Source of the DNA: Bog-756 sp963710495
Lineage (GTDB): Bacteria > Actinomycetota > Acidimicrobiia > Acidimicrobiales > RAAP-2
Assembly: GCA_963710495.1 (NCBI GenBank)
Contig: CAVQAI010000011.1
Coordinates: 372,001-436,000 of the forward strand
Length of the DNA stretch: 64,000 nucleotides
Direction of reading: 5' to 3'
Below the pieces are notes generated by a model, which did not search any database, was not told where the DNA came from, and saw nothing but the letters and a program-made list of their open reading frames with translations. A program made the position numbers and the translations under genes. Below, in pieces: positions 33,254-42,647 of this stretch. Numbering within the stretch: the stretch's first letter is position 1; every line of letters starts with the position of its first letter.

Positions 33254-36200
33254 GTGAGCCTTCGCTCGCTACCTCCGCTGCTCCGCGACGAGCCCGCCAT
33301 GACCCGGGTGCTCGGCAGCCCGGGAGCCACGCTGGCGGTGGCCTCGCCGGCCCAGGCCTTCGTACTGGCCGGCCTGGTCCACCTCAGCGCACGCCGACCG
33401 CTCCTGGTGGTCACTCCCACCGGGTCGGCCGCCGACCAGCTGGCCCACGATCTGGAGGCCTTCGTCGGTCCTCGGGGGGATCGGCCACCGGGCGAAGAGG
33501 GGGCGCCCCGCGTCGAGGTCTTCCCTGCCTGGGAGACCCTGCCCTTCGAGCGGGTGAGCCCCGAGGTCTCGACCATGGGGAAGCGCCTGAGCCTTCTCTG
33601 GCAGCTGTCGGCGACGGGTGACCCCCACGACCTCCACGACGTCCACGACCTCCGCGATCTGCCGGACATCGTCGTCGCCCCGGTCAAGGCCGTGCTGCAG
33701 CGGCTGGGGCCCTTCCGGTCCGCCGCCCGCCCCGTCGCCGTGGCCAAGGGCGACCGCCTGGAGGTCGACGAGTTGGTGGCCCGCCTCGTCGGTATGGGCT
33801 ACCGGCGCGAGTCGCTCGTCGAGCATCGTGGAGAGCTGGCCGTCCGGGGCGGCATCGTCGACGTGTTCCCGTCCACAGGCGACGAGCCGGTCCGCATCGA
33901 CCTCTGGGGCGACGAGGTCGACCGGTTGACCCGGTTCGACGTGGCCGACCAGCGGTCGACCGGCGATCTCCAACGAGCAGAGCTCTTCGGCTGCCGCGAG
34001 CTGGTTACCGACGAGACCATGCGCAAGCGCGCCGCCCAGCTGGTGCGCACGGATCCGTGGGGCCGACATCAATGGGAACGGCTGGCTGACGGGGACACCT
34101 TCGACGGCATGGAGTCCTGGCTTCCCTGGCTGGCCGACTCCGAGGAGCTGATCACGGACCTCCTGGGGGAGGACGCCCTGGTCGTGTTGGTCGAGCCGCG
34201 GCGCATCCGCGGCCGGGCGGCGGAACTGCTCGACGAGGAGTCCGCCCTCGCCGGCGCGCTCGCTTCCACCTGGGGACTGGAGGCCGGCGCCGAGGCACCA
34301 CGGCTGCACGTGGCGTTCGAACGCATGCTGGCCGAAACCCGCGCCGGGGTGGTCTCGCTGGTGCCGACGGCCGAGAGCCCCGACGTCCCACAGGTGGAGA
34401 GCCGCGGCTGGGAACCGATCCTCGGCGACGGCTCACGGCTGGCCGGGCAAGTCTCGACGCTGGCCGAAGCCGGCTATTCGGTGGTGCTGTGCACGCCGAC
34501 CACGGGGGGAGCCGAGCGCCTGTCCGCTATTTTGGCCGAGGAGAGGGTCACCGTTCCGGTGGTCACCGCCGGTGCCGGTGCCGGTGCCGGTGCCGGTGTC
34601 GGCGTCGGCACCGGGGACATCGGCGCCTTGGCCACACCGGGGGTCCGCATCGTGGTCGCATCGGTCGATCGCGGCTTCGTCCTGCCGGCAGCCCGGGTGG
34701 CGGTGCTGGCCGAGTCCGACGTCACCGGTCGGCGCAGCCCCCACCGCCGGGCCCGGACCCGGGCTCGCCCGGTCGACGGGTTCTTCGACGACCTGGCCCC
34801 GGGCAGCTTCGTGGTCCACCGACAACACGGGGTGGCCGTCTACGGAGGCATGGCCACCCGGACCATGGGCGGGGCCACCCGCGACTACCTGCTCCTCGAG
34901 TACCGGGGTGGGGACCGTCTCTACCTGCCGACTGACCAGATCGAGCTCCTCACTCCGTATGCCGGCGGCGATTCGCCCACCGTGAGCCGACTGGGTGGCT
35001 CCGAGTGGCAGCGGGCCCGGTCACGGGCGCGGGCTGCCGTCCACGAGATCGCCGAAGAGCTGGTCGCCCTGTACCGACGCCGCCTCCAGATCGAGGGCCA
35101 CGCCTTCGGTCCGGACACCCCGTGGCAGGCCGAGCTCGAGTCCTCCTTCCCCTATGTCGAAACGGCCGACCAGATGCGCGCCATCGAGGAGGTGAAGGGC
35201 GATATGGAGCGGCCTCAGCCGATGGACCGACTCGTGTGCGGCGACGTCGGTTTCGGCAAGACCGAGGTGGCCGTGCGCGCCGCCTTCAAATGCGTCCAGG
35301 ACGGGTACCAGGCGGCGATACTCGTGCCGACGACGCTGCTCGCCAGCCAGCACGCCCAGACCTTCGCCGACCGCTACGCGCCCTTCCCGCTGAGGGTCGA
35401 GATGTTGAGCCGGTTCCTGACCAACGCCCAGGCCAAGGTGGTCGCGGACGGCCTGGCCGACGGATCGGTCGACGTCGTCGTGGGCACGCACCGCCTGCTG
35501 GCCGAAGACGTGAAGTTCGCCAAGCTCGGCCTGCTGGTGGTGGACGAGGAGCAGCGGTTCGGGGTCAGCCACAAGGAGTCGATCAAGGCCTTGACCGAGG
35601 GCATCGACGTGCTCACGTTGACCGCCAGCCCCATCCCGCGCACGCTGGAGATGGCGCTCACCGGTATCCGGGACCTCTCCATGGTCAACACCCCGCCCGC
35701 CGCCCGCCGCCCGATCCTCACCCATGTGGGCGAGCTGGACGAAAATGCGGCCTCGGAGGCCATCCGGCGCGAGCTGCTGCGCGAGGGGCAGGTCTTCTAC
35801 GTGCACAACCGCGTTCGCGACATCGACGCCGTGGCCGAGCGCGTGCGGCGTATGGCTCCCGAGGCCCGGGTGGCCGTGGCCCATGGGCAGATGGACGAGG
35901 GATCGCTCGAGAAAGTGGTGCTCGATTTCTGGGAGGGAGGCTACGACGTGTTGGTGTGCACCACGATCATCGAATCGGGCATCGACATGCCCACGGTCAA
36001 CACTCTGGTTGTCGACCGCGCCGACCTGTTGGGCCTGGGCCAGCTCCACCAGCTGCGGGGCCGGGTGGGCCGGGCCGGCCAGCGCGCCTACGCCTACCTC
36101 TTCCATCCGGCCGATCGAGTCCTCACCGAGCAGGCTTACGAACGCCTGCGGACCATCGGCGACCACACGGAGCTCGGCTCGGGATTCAAGATCGCCTTGC

Positions 36201-36811
36201 GCGACCTCCAGATCCGCGGGGCCGGCAACCTGCTCGGGCGCGACCAGTCGGGCCACATCGCCGCCGTCGGCTACGACCTCTACGTCCAGATGGTCTCCGA
36301 AGCGGTGTCGGAGCTCAAGGGCGAGCCTCGACCCCAGCCCGTCGATCTCTCGCTCGACCTGCCCGACGCCGCCCACCTCCCGCCGACCTACGTGGAGGCC
36401 GAGGACATCCGCCTCGAGGCTTACCGCCGGCTCACCGGGGTTCGCACCGAGGAGCAGGTCGACGATGTGCGCACCGAATGGATGGACCGCTTCGGCCCAC
36501 TGCCGGCGCCGGCCGCCGCGCTGCTCGAGGTGGCCCGGCTCCGGGTCGAGTGCCTCCGCCTGGGCATCACCGAGGTGTCCGTGAGCCAACCCGGGCGCGG
36601 CATGACCCCCACCGGCCGTCGGGCGACGGTGAAGCTCGCCCCGCTGGCGCTCCCCGCCTCGGCGGAGGTCCGTCTCCGACGCTTGGCCCCCGGTGCCACC
36701 TACCAGCCCGATCTGCACCGCCTGTTGGCTCCGATGGCGCCGTCCGAGACGGGCAACTACGCACCGGGACTCGTTGCCCTACTCCGCGAGCTGGTCCCGA
36801 CCGAGGCGTAG
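33254..36811 (+). CDS. mfd: Transcription-repair coupling factor
   Basis: Removes RNA polymerase stalled at DNA lesions and recruits UvrA. About 1185 residues, normal for Mfd. UvrB-like N-terminal modules (FPAWETLPFERVSPE, GGIVDVFPSTGDEPVRIDLWGDEVD), then the RNA polymerase-interacting domain (GSFVVHRQHGVAVYGG, YLLLEYRGGDRLYLP). The RecG-like motor has Walker A GDVGFGKTEVA, VVDEEQRFGVSHKE (motif II), LTASPIPRTL (III), IESGIDMPTVNTLVVDRADLLG and QLRGRVGRAGQRAYAYLF (VI). The C-terminal TRCF domain follows. GTG 33254 gives the usual start; TACCCT is 6 nt upstream. An in-frame GTG 66 nt earlier is less likely. A short Ala-Gly-Val repeat lies near the end of the N-terminal third. Confidence 0.96.
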   Translation: MSLRSLPPLLRDEPAMTRVLGSPGATLAVASPAQAFVLAGLVHLSARRPLLVVTPTGSAADQLAHDLEAFVGPRGDRPPGEEGAPRVEVFPAWETLPFERVSPEVSTMGKRLSLLWQLSATGDPHDLHDVHDLRDLPDIVVAPVKAVLQRLGPFRSAARPVAVAKGDRLEVDELVARLVGMGYRRESLVEHRGELAVRGGIVDVFPSTGDEPVRIDLWGDEVDRLTRFDVADQRSTGDLQRAELFGCRELVTDETMRKRAAQLVRTDPWGRHQWERLADGDTFDGMESWLPWLADSEELITDLLGEDALVVLVEPRRIRGRAAELLDEESALAGALASTWGLEAGAEAPRLHVAFERMLAETRAGVVSLVPTAESPDVPQVESRGWEPILGDGSRLAGQVSTLAEAGYSVVLCTPTTGGAERLSAILAEERVTVPVVTAGAGAGAGAGVGVGTGDIGALATPGVRIVVASVDRGFVLPAARVAVLAESDVTGRRSPHRRARTRARPVDGFFDDLAPGSFVVHRQHGVAVYGGMATRTMGGATRDYLLLEYRGGDRLYLPTDQIELLTPYAGGDSPTVSRLGGSEWQRARSRARAAVHEIAEELVALYRRRLQIEGHAFGPDTPWQAELESSFPYVETADQMRAIEEVKGDMERPQPMDRLVCGDVGFGKTEVAVRAAFKCVQDGYQAAILVPTTLLASQHAQTFADRYAPFPLRVEMLSRFLTNAQAKVVADGLADGSVDVVVGTHRLLAEDVKFAKLGLLVVDEEQRFGVSHKESIKALTEGIDVLTLTASPIPRTLEMALTGIRDLSMVNTPPAARRPILTHVGELDENAASEAIRRELLREGQVFYVHNRVRDIDAVAERVRRMAPEARVAVAHGQMDEGSLEKVVLDFWEGGYDVLVCTTIIESGIDMPTVNTLVVDRADLLGLGQLHQLRGRVGRAGQRAYAYLFHPADRVLTEQAYERLRTIGDHTELGSGFKIALRDLQIRGAGNLLGRDQSGHIAAVGYDLYVQMVSEAVSELKGEPRPQPVDLSLDLPDAAHLPPTYVEAEDIRLEAYRRLTGVRTEEQVDDVRTEWMDRFGPLPAPAAALLEVARLRVECLRLGITEVSVSQPGRGMTPTGRRATVKLAPLALPASAEVRLRRLAPGATYQPDLHRLLAPMAPSETGNYAPGLVALLRELVPTEA

Positions 36812-36892
36812 CCGGCAGGGCCGCCCGTGCCGCCTGGGCCGCCAGGTGGCCCGGGATAGCCGGCACGACGTGGCCGGCCGAGCCGCGACCGA

Positions 36893-36898
36893 TAGCAT
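36893..36898 (+). promoter_or_regulatory. -10 element of the SurA-like lipoprotein gene
   Basis: TAGCAT, 7 nt before the GTG at 36906; no Shine-Dalgarno. Confidence 0.45.
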
Positions 36899-36905
36899 CC
36901 CGGCC

Positions 36906-38087
36906 GTGATCCGCCGACTCCCCGGGGCTGCGGCCCTCGCTCTCCTCGCGACCGGGGCGCTGCTCTCCGCCTGCGACATCACGCCACCGGCGGCGACGGC
37001 CAACGGCACGACGATCTCCACCGCCACCCTCAACACCGAGCTCGCCACCCTCGAGTCGTCAGGTGCCGGCGGATGCCTCCTCCAGCTCCAGAGCCCGCAG
37101 CTCACCACCCAGGCCGCTCAGGGGTCGGGCGGGTCCGGGACGTACACCATGGCCTTCACCGACGCCGTGCTCAAGAACCAAGTGGGCGATCTCCTGGTCG
37201 AGGAGTACGCCACCTCCCGGGGGGTCTCCATCTCGTCGGGCGACTTGACCAAGGCCGGCTCCGACCTCGAGGCGACCTTCGGCGGCGAGGCCAGCTCGGC
37301 CGTGCAGCAGTCCGTGTCAGCGGGCACCTTGTCCCCGTGCCTGGCGGCGAACGGGAGCGCACTCACTGGAGCGCAGCTGCTCGCCGCCCTGCCCGGCTCG
37401 GTCCGGGACGAACAGATCCGCAGCGAGGCGGTCGACGAACGGCTGCTCGCCATGGGGAGCGATCTCTCCGACGCCGCCCTCTCCCAGTACTACGCGGCCA
37501 ACCAGGCCCAATTCACGGCCGACTGCGTGAGCCAGATCGTCACCGACTCCCAGGCCCATGCCCAGCAGCTGGTGGCCCAGCTCGACGCCGGGGCCGCCTT
37601 CGCTGACGTGGCCAAGGCGAGCTCCCTCGACACCCAGACCGCGCCAACCGGGGGTGCGCTGGGATGCAGTTTCACCGAGACCCAGGTCGAGCAAGCTCTC
37701 CAGATGCAGAGCCTTCCCGCCGGGCAGCCGATCGGTCCAGTGCAGGACCAGACCACCGGCCGGTGGGTCATCTACGAGGTCACCAGCCAGTCGGTGCAGC
37801 CGCTGTCGGCGGCCAAGCCGGTCGTGCGCGAGGAGCTCCTGCACTCCACCAGCAACCTCAACCGCGTGAATCAGGAGATCGTGGGCTTCGCTCGACATTC
37901 GGACATCTCGGTCGACCCGAAGTACGGGACGTGGAAAGCGCTGTCCATCGTGCCCCCCCACGGGCCGCCTGACAGCTACCTGTTGCCGGCGGTGTCGACC
38001 GCCACCCTGCCGACCTCCGGCCTGGGCGGTTCGGGCGGTGGTTCGTCGGGCGCCTCGAGCTCCCCGGGCGCGACCGGCGCGGGCTGA
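36906..38087 (+). CDS. SurA/PrsA-like peptidyl-prolyl isomerase lipoprotein
   Basis: 393 residues. Signal peptide with lipobox LLSAC, then a SurA-N-like helical region (NGTTISTATLNTELATLES) and a parvulin-type PpiC domain in the second half. Visible there are LSQYYAANQAQF, SQIVTDSQAHAQQLVAQLDAGAAFADVAKASS and GALGCSFTETQV, with PAGQPIGPVQDQTTGRWVIYEV closing the rotamase fold. Likely an extracytoplasmic folding factor. Position between mfd and mazG is that of lipoprotein/foldase genes in other actinobacteria. It ends in a Gly/Ser tail. GTG 36906 is supported by the signal peptide and by TAGCAT 7 nt upstream. The Cys pair in the rotamase region may form a disulfide. Confidence 0.85.
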   Translation: MIRRLPGAAALALLATGALLSACDITPPAATANGTTISTATLNTELATLESSGAGGCLLQLQSPQLTTQAAQGSGGSGTYTMAFTDAVLKNQVGDLLVEEYATSRGVSISSGDLTKAGSDLEATFGGEASSAVQQSVSAGTLSPCLAANGSALTGAQLLAALPGSVRDEQIRSEAVDERLLAMGSDLSDAALSQYYAANQAQFTADCVSQIVTDSQAHAQQLVAQLDAGAAFADVAKASSLDTQTAPTGGALGCSFTETQVEQALQMQSLPAGQPIGPVQDQTTGRWVIYEVTSQSVQPLSAAKPVVREELLHSTSNLNRVNQEIVGFARHSDISVDPKYGTWKALSIVPPHGPPDSYLLPAVSTATLPTSGLGGSGGGSSGASSSPGATGAG

Positions 38088-38102
38088 CCGGCCACGGCCC
38101 CG

Positions 38103-39593
38103 ATGGCAGGCGGTGAGCCGGTGACCTTCCGCATCGACGTCGTCGGACTCGGCCCGGCCGGACCGGGCTTGCTCACCGCCGAGTCCGCCGAGCTCCTCCG
38201 CCGGGCTGCGGCGGTGATCGTGCGCACCCGGCACCACCCGGCGGCCGACGTCGTACCGCTGGCGCCGACGTTCGACCGTCTCTACGAGGAGGGCCAGAGC
38301 CTCGACGCCGTGTACCGGTCCATGGCCGACGAGGTGGTGGCCGAGGCGAAGCGTTCGGGATCGGTGGCCTATGCCGTCCCGGGGTCACCGTCGGTGGCCG
38401 AGTCCTCGGTGGCGCGGCTGGTCGGGCATGATGCGGTCCTCGCCGGGGAGGTCGTCCTGCGGGTGCATCCGGCCGTGTCCTTCGTGGACCTGGCCTGCAC
38501 CCGGTTGGGTGTCGATCCGGTCGCCTCGGGGATGCGCCTCGTCGACGGCGAGTCCTTCGCCGTCGAGGCGGCCGGCGAGCGCGGCCCCCTGCTCGTGGCG
38601 CAGTGCTGGAGCACGCCTGTGCTGTCGGGCATCAAGCTGTCCGTGGATTCGGACGATCCTCCACCGGTCACGGTCCTCTGGCACCTCGGGTTGGATGACG
38701 AGCGGGTCTGGGAAGTGCCCTGGGCGGAGCTCGACCGGTCCTTCCGGCCCGACCACCTGACGTCGCTGTGGATCCCGCGGTTTGCCGCGCCGGTCGCCGC
38801 CGAGCTGGTACGGCTCGACGAGTTGGTCCACACGCTGCGACAGCGCTGCCCGTGGGACCGGGAGCAGACCCACGGCTCGCTGGCCAGGCACCTCCTCGAG
38901 GAGACGTACGAGGTGCTCGAGGCCATCGATGCCGTGGCTGCCATGGACGCGGCCGCCGACATGGACCGAGAAGGCATGGGCATGGACCCGGCCCCGACGG
39001 GGACGGAACCCGTTCAGGCGGCAGACGACGGCCATCTCCTCGACGAGGAGCAGACCGTCGCCCACCTCGAGGAGGAGCTCGGCGACCTGATCTTCCAGGT
39101 CTACTTCCATGCCGTCCTGGCCGGCGAGGCAGGTCGGTTCACCTTGGCCGACGTGGCCCGCAGCGTGCACGACAAGCTCGTTGCCCGTCATCCACACGTC
39201 TTCGGCGATGCGCAGCTGAACACGCCGGCGGAGGTGATGGCCAGTTGGGAGGTGCGCAAGCTCGCCGAAAAGGGACGGACCAGCGTCACCGAGGGCATCC
39301 CCGCTGCCCTTCCCGCCCTTGCCCTGGCGGCCAAGCTGCAGCGCAAGGCGCTCGCGGTCGGGATGGTCCTTCCCGGTGTGGCCGAAGAAGCAGCCAACGT
39401 GGCCGAGGGGCTTGCCTGGTTGGGGAATGCCGAAGGGGCGAACCGGGACCGCGGCGGCCCCGATCGGGCCGCCGCGATCGGATCCTTGCTGTTCTCGGCC
39501 GTCAACGTGGCGCGCTCCCTCGGAGTGGATCCCGAAACGGCGTTGAGAACCAGGGACGCGGCCTTTCGCAAGGCGGTCGAGGCGCACGGCTGA
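38103..39593 (+). CDS. mazG: MazG-family nucleoside triphosphate pyrophosphohydrolase with N-terminal methylase-like domain
   Basis: 496 residues. The N-terminal half resembles the tetrapyrrole methylase fold (RIDVVGLGPAGPGLLT at the start, AYAVPGSPSVAE, LACTRLGV), as in YabN-type fusions. The C-terminal half is MazG: LRQRCPWDREQTHGSLARHLLEETYEVLEAID with the EE..E metal motif and HLEEELGDLIFQVYFHA with E..D. An acidic/Met-rich insert of about 35 residues separates these two motif blocks. The second half of MazG (RHPHVFGD, WEVRKLAEKG) follows. Cleaves non-canonical NTPs to NMPs. Whether the methylase domain is active is unknown. It is 15 nt after the foldase gene, in the conserved mfd-mazG-eno block. 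Confidence 0.92.
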   Translation: MAGGEPVTFRIDVVGLGPAGPGLLTAESAELLRRAAAVIVRTRHHPAADVVPLAPTFDRLYEEGQSLDAVYRSMADEVVAEAKRSGSVAYAVPGSPSVAESSVARLVGHDAVLAGEVVLRVHPAVSFVDLACTRLGVDPVASGMRLVDGESFAVEAAGERGPLLVAQCWSTPVLSGIKLSVDSDDPPPVTVLWHLGLDDERVWEVPWAELDRSFRPDHLTSLWIPRFAAPVAAELVRLDELVHTLRQRCPWDREQTHGSLARHLLEETYEVLEAIDAVAAMDAAADMDREGMGMDPAPTGTEPVQAADDGHLLDEEQTVAHLEEELGDLIFQVYFHAVLAGEAGRFTLADVARSVHDKLVARHPHVFGDAQLNTPAEVMASWEVRKLAEKGRTSVTEGIPAALPALALAAKLQRKALAVGMVLPGVAEEAANVAEGLAWLGNAEGANRDRGGPDRAAAIGSLLFSAVNVARSLGVDPETALRTRDAAFRKAVEAHG

Positions 39594-39670
39594 ACGGTCA
39601 CCCGTCGCCGTCGACAGCCGGCCAAGCCGCGCCGCCGCCACCGCGTCACCCGACACGAATTCCCAGGTCC

Positions 39671-39714
39671 GTGACGTCACGGATGGTAGTTTTTACCCTC
39701 ACCGGCAACAGGAG
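39671..39714 (+). promoter_or_regulatory. Candidate control region and Shine-Dalgarno of eno
   Basis: The palindrome GTGACGTCAC (39671-39680) and the inverted repeat GGTA-N5-TACC (39685-39697) lie in an AT-richer patch that could hold a -10 (TAGTTT or TTTTAC). AGGAG at 39710-39714 is 9 nt before the GTG of eno. Confidence 0.4.
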
Positions 39715-39723
39715 TCCCCGCAC

Positions 39724-41013
39724 GTGAGCGCCATCGAACAGATCATCGGCCGTGAGGTCCTCGATTCCCGCGGCAATCCCACCGTCGAGGTGGAGGTCAT
39801 GCTCGACAGCGGGGCGGTCGGGCGGGCGATCGTGCCCTCAGGAGCATCGACGGGCTCGTTCGAGGCGGTCGAGCGGCGCGACGGCGGCAACCGCTACGAC
39901 GGCAAGGGTGTCCTCGGCGCGGTGGAGAGCGTGAACGGTGAGATCGCCGGCCTGCTCGACGGCATGGAAGCCCTCGACCAACGGGCCGTCGACCTGGCCA
40001 TGGTCGACGCCGACGGCACGCCCAACAAAGCGCGGCTCGGGGCCAATGCCATGTTGGGGGTCTCGCTGGCCACGGCTAAGGCGGCTGCTGCCGAGCTCGG
40101 CCTGCCCCTGTTCCGCTACGCGGGCGGCGCTGATGCGCACGTACTGCCCGCCCCCATGATGAACGTGGTCAACGGAGGCTTGCACGCCGACAACTCGATC
40201 GACCTCCAGGAGTTCATGATCATGCCAGTGGGTGCCGCCTCGTTTTCGGAGGCGCTGCGCTGGGGAGTCGAGACCTACCACGCCTTGGCGAACCTGCTGA
40301 AGGTGCGCGGCCTGTCCACCGCAGTCGGCGACGAAGGTGGCTTCGCCCCGGACCTGCCATCCAACGAGGACGCCGTCCGGATCCTGGTGGAAGCCATCGA
40401 GGCGGCCGGGCGCGCACCGGGGGACGACATCGCCATCGCCATGGACCCGGCCAGCAGCGAGCTGTTCAAGGACGGGAGCTACCTGCTGGCCGGTGAGGGA
40501 CGGAGCCTCTCGTCGGCCGAGATGGTCGAGTACTGGTCCGACCTCATCGATCGCTATCCGATCGTGTCGGTCGAGGACCCCATGGCCGAGGAGGACTGGG
40601 AGGGCTGGGCGGCTCTGACCACAGCCGTCGGTGACCGGGTCCAAGTGGTCGGTGACGATTTGTTCGTAACGAACGAGGAACGACTGCGAAGGGGCATCGA
40701 CAGCCACGCCGCCAACGCCATCCTCATCAAGGTCAACCAGATCGGAACGCTCACCGAGACCTTCGGGACGATGGCACTGGCCACCCGGTCCTCGTTTGCC
40801 TGCGTGATGTCGCACCGTTCGGGGGAGACCGAGGACACCACCATCGCCGACTTGGCGGTCGCCACCAACTGCGGACAGATCAAGACCGGAGCCCCGGCCC
40901 GGTCCGACCGGGTGGCCAAGTACAACCAGCTGCTGCGCATCGAAGAGACGCTCGGCGAGTCGGCCGCCTATCGCGGGGGTGACGCGCTCTCGGTTCGGCG
41001 GTCGACCCGGTGA
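39724..41013 (+). CDS. eno: Enolase
   Basis: Converts 2-phosphoglycerate to phosphoenolpyruvate. 429 residues, full length. Visible: REVLDSRGNPTVEVEV, VPSGASTGSFEAVERRDG (mobile loop), GANAMLGVSLATAKAAA, PAPMMNVVNGGLHADNSIDLQEFMI, GDEGGFAPDL, VEDPMAEEDWEGW, QVVGDDLFVTN, ILIKVNQIGTLTET and the signature MSHRSGETEDTTIADLAVA. GTG 39724 has AGGAG 9 nt upstream. The stop overlaps the ftsB start in GTGA, so the two are coupled, as in other actinobacteria. Confidence 0.98.
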   Translation: MSAIEQIIGREVLDSRGNPTVEVEVMLDSGAVGRAIVPSGASTGSFEAVERRDGGNRYDGKGVLGAVESVNGEIAGLLDGMEALDQRAVDLAMVDADGTPNKARLGANAMLGVSLATAKAAAAELGLPLFRYAGGADAHVLPAPMMNVVNGGLHADNSIDLQEFMIMPVGAASFSEALRWGVETYHALANLLKVRGLSTAVGDEGGFAPDLPSNEDAVRILVEAIEAAGRAPGDDIAIAMDPASSELFKDGSYLLAGEGRSLSSAEMVEYWSDLIDRYPIVSVEDPMAEEDWEGWAALTTAVGDRVQVVGDDLFVTNEERLRRGIDSHAANAILIKVNQIGTLTETFGTMALATRSSFACVMSHRSGETEDTTIADLAVATNCGQIKTGAPARSDRVAKYNQLLRIEETLGESAAYRGGDALSVRRSTR

Positions 41014-42047
41014 GCCGGGGGGCGCACTCGAAGAACCGGGGAACGTTTCGGGCACCCCGGTCCTACGGCGCGGCGGCGACCGCGATGGCGACAGCGACGG
41101 TGACCGCGACTGCACGGACCGCACGTCGATCGCCCAGCGGCAGATTCGTCAGACCACAGCAGTCCGATCCGTCCCCGAAGGCCCGAAGGCCCTCCGAATC
41201 TCGGTCATCGGTGTCGCCGGATGGGGCGAACGCGTCGAAACGGACCCGGCCGGCGAAGTCGACCAAGCCCGTGCGGGCGAAGGCGAAGTCGACCAAGCCG
41301 GAGAGGACGAAGGCGAATTCGACCAAGCCGGAGAGGACGAAGGCGAATTCGACCAAGCCGGAGCGGGCGAAGGCGAAGTCGACCAAACCGGAGAGGGCGG
41401 ACAAGGTCGGGAAGCGGGCCAAGTCGACCGATGTCGGGAAAACGGAACCCGACGCCATGGCGAGGCTCCGGACCATCGGCTCCACAGGACGAGAATCCCG
41501 CCGGGCAGGCGACGACGGCCCATCGTTGCCCGCCCGAAGGACCCGGCTCACCGTCGGCGTCGCCGCGGTGTTCGCGCTGATCCTGCTGGCTACCAGCTTC
41601 CCGTTGTCAGGCCTGCTCTCACAGCATCACCAGCTGTCCGCCGCCGCGGCCCAGCTGAACCAGTTGCGACGCACCAACCGGTCCCTGACCGAGCATGAAC
41701 ACCAGCTGAACTCGAAGGCTGCGATCCAACAGCTGGCGCGAGAGCGCTACCAGCTGGTGCTGCCAGGTTCGACGCTGTATGACGTGCTCCCGCCTGGTGG
41801 TCACACCACCAACACCACGCCTGGAGCTCCGATCAGCGGGGATCCGGGCACCCAACCGCCGGTGGCGCCGGCCGACGCCCCGGATCTCTCCCCCGACCCC
41901 AACCTCGGGCAGCCCGTGGTCTCCGGGGTGGGCACCACCGCCCCGACACCAAAGGGCGCCAGCTCGGGGGGATCCGCCGGTTCGGCCAGCCCGGGCCCGA
42001 CGACCTTTTGGTCCCGGGTGAGTCACTCACTCGAATTCTGGCGGTGA
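41010..42047 (+). CDS. ftsB: FtsB/DivIC-like septum formation protein with a long basic repeat-bearing N-terminus
   Basis: 345 residues against about 100-230 usual. One membrane helix at about 180-203 (VGVAAVFALILLATSFPL), then a coiled coil (QLSAAAAQLNQLRRTNRSLTEHEHQLNS) and IQQLARERYQLVLPGSTLYDVLPP, the divisome DivIC/FtsB signature. The cytoplasmic N-terminus of 180 residues is very basic and holds five 10-residue units (81-130) close to KAKSTKPERT. The extracytoplasmic C-terminus is Pro/Gly/Ser-rich. GTG 41010 overlaps the eno stop (GTGA), and the gene's stop overlaps DUF501 the same way. Position after eno is the conserved actinobacterial site. Expected to act with FtsL and FtsQ at the septum. 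Confidence 0.9.
   Translation: MSRGAHSKNRGTFRAPRSYGAAATAMATATVTATARTARRSPSGRFVRPQQSDPSPKARRPSESRSSVSPDGANASKRTRPAKSTKPVRAKAKSTKPERTKANSTKPERTKANSTKPERAKAKSTKPERADKVGKRAKSTDVGKTEPDAMARLRTIGSTGRESRRAGDDGPSLPARRTRLTVGVAAVFALILLATSFPLSGLLSQHHQLSAAAAQLNQLRRTNRSLTEHEHQLNSKAAIQQLARERYQLVLPGSTLYDVLPPGGHTTNTTPGAPISGDPGTQPPVAPADAPDLSPDPNLGQPVVSGVGTTAPTPKGASSGGSAGSASPGPTTFWSRVSHSLEFWR
41250..41399 (+). repeat. 30-bp in-frame tandem repeat in ftsB
   Basis: Five 30-bp units encode PAKSTKPVRA, KAKSTKPERT, KANSTKPERT, KANSTKPERA and KAKSTKPERA. The middle units are nearly identical at DNA level, so the array is recent or maintained by recombination. Confidence 0.9.
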
Positions 42048-42604
42048 CTGTGCCGGCCGCGGCCGGGCGGCGTTCGAGCGAGCCGGCCCGATCCGATCCG
42101 TCGACCGCGTCGGGGGCGGCGGCGGATCCTGCCGCTTCCGTGGCCGACGTCGAGGTTGTCGCCCGCCAGCTCGGTCGCCCGCCGGCGGGTGCGTTCATTG
42201 TCGTCGTCCGGGCCGAGGAGGGTACCCCCGCCGTCATCGAGAACGCTCCGTTCCTGTTCGACGGGACGCCCATGCCGACGCGCTTCTGGTTGGTCGATCC
42301 GGGTCTGCGAGAGGCGGTCAGTCGCCTCGAATCCACCGGTGGGGTGCGCCAGGCCGAAGCCCAGGTGCCGACGGACGAAGTGGCCGACGCCCATGCCCGC
42401 TACGCCTCCGAGCGCGACGCACTTATCAGTCCCGACCATCGGGGACCGGTTCCGACCGGTGGTGTTGGTGGGACCGGACGGGGGGTCAAATGTCTCCACG
42501 CCCATCTGGCCTGGTGGCTCACCGGCGGCGACGACCCGGTGGGGGAGTGGACGGCCCGACGCATCGGTCTGCACCCGTCGACGACTGTGGCCGAGCGTCC
42601 CTGA
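42044..42604 (+). CDS. DUF501 family protein
   Basis: 186 residues. The core shows VARQLGRPPAGAFIVVVRAEEGTPAVIENAPFLFDGTPMPTRFWLVDP and a C-terminal GGVGGTGRGVKCLHAHLAWWLTGGDDPVGEW, the conserved Cys-Leu-His-Ala-His of DUF501. No reaction is known; the C..H.H cluster could bind a metal (inference). GTG 42044 overlaps the ftsB stop (GTGA), which decides the start; a second GTG is two codons on. The N-terminal 40 residues are Ala/Ser-rich linker. The order eno-ftsB-DUF501-ppx is conserved in actinobacteria. Confidence 0.9.
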   Translation: MTVPAAAGRRSSEPARSDPSTASGAAADPAASVADVEVVARQLGRPPAGAFIVVVRAEEGTPAVIENAPFLFDGTPMPTRFWLVDPGLREAVSRLESTGGVRQAEAQVPTDEVADAHARYASERDALISPDHRGPVPTGGVGGTGRGVKCLHAHLAWWLTGGDDPVGEWTARRIGLHPSTTVAERP

Positions 42605-42647
42605 CAGCAGCTGGTCCAGCGGACGGCGGTCGTGGTAGCAAGGACGA

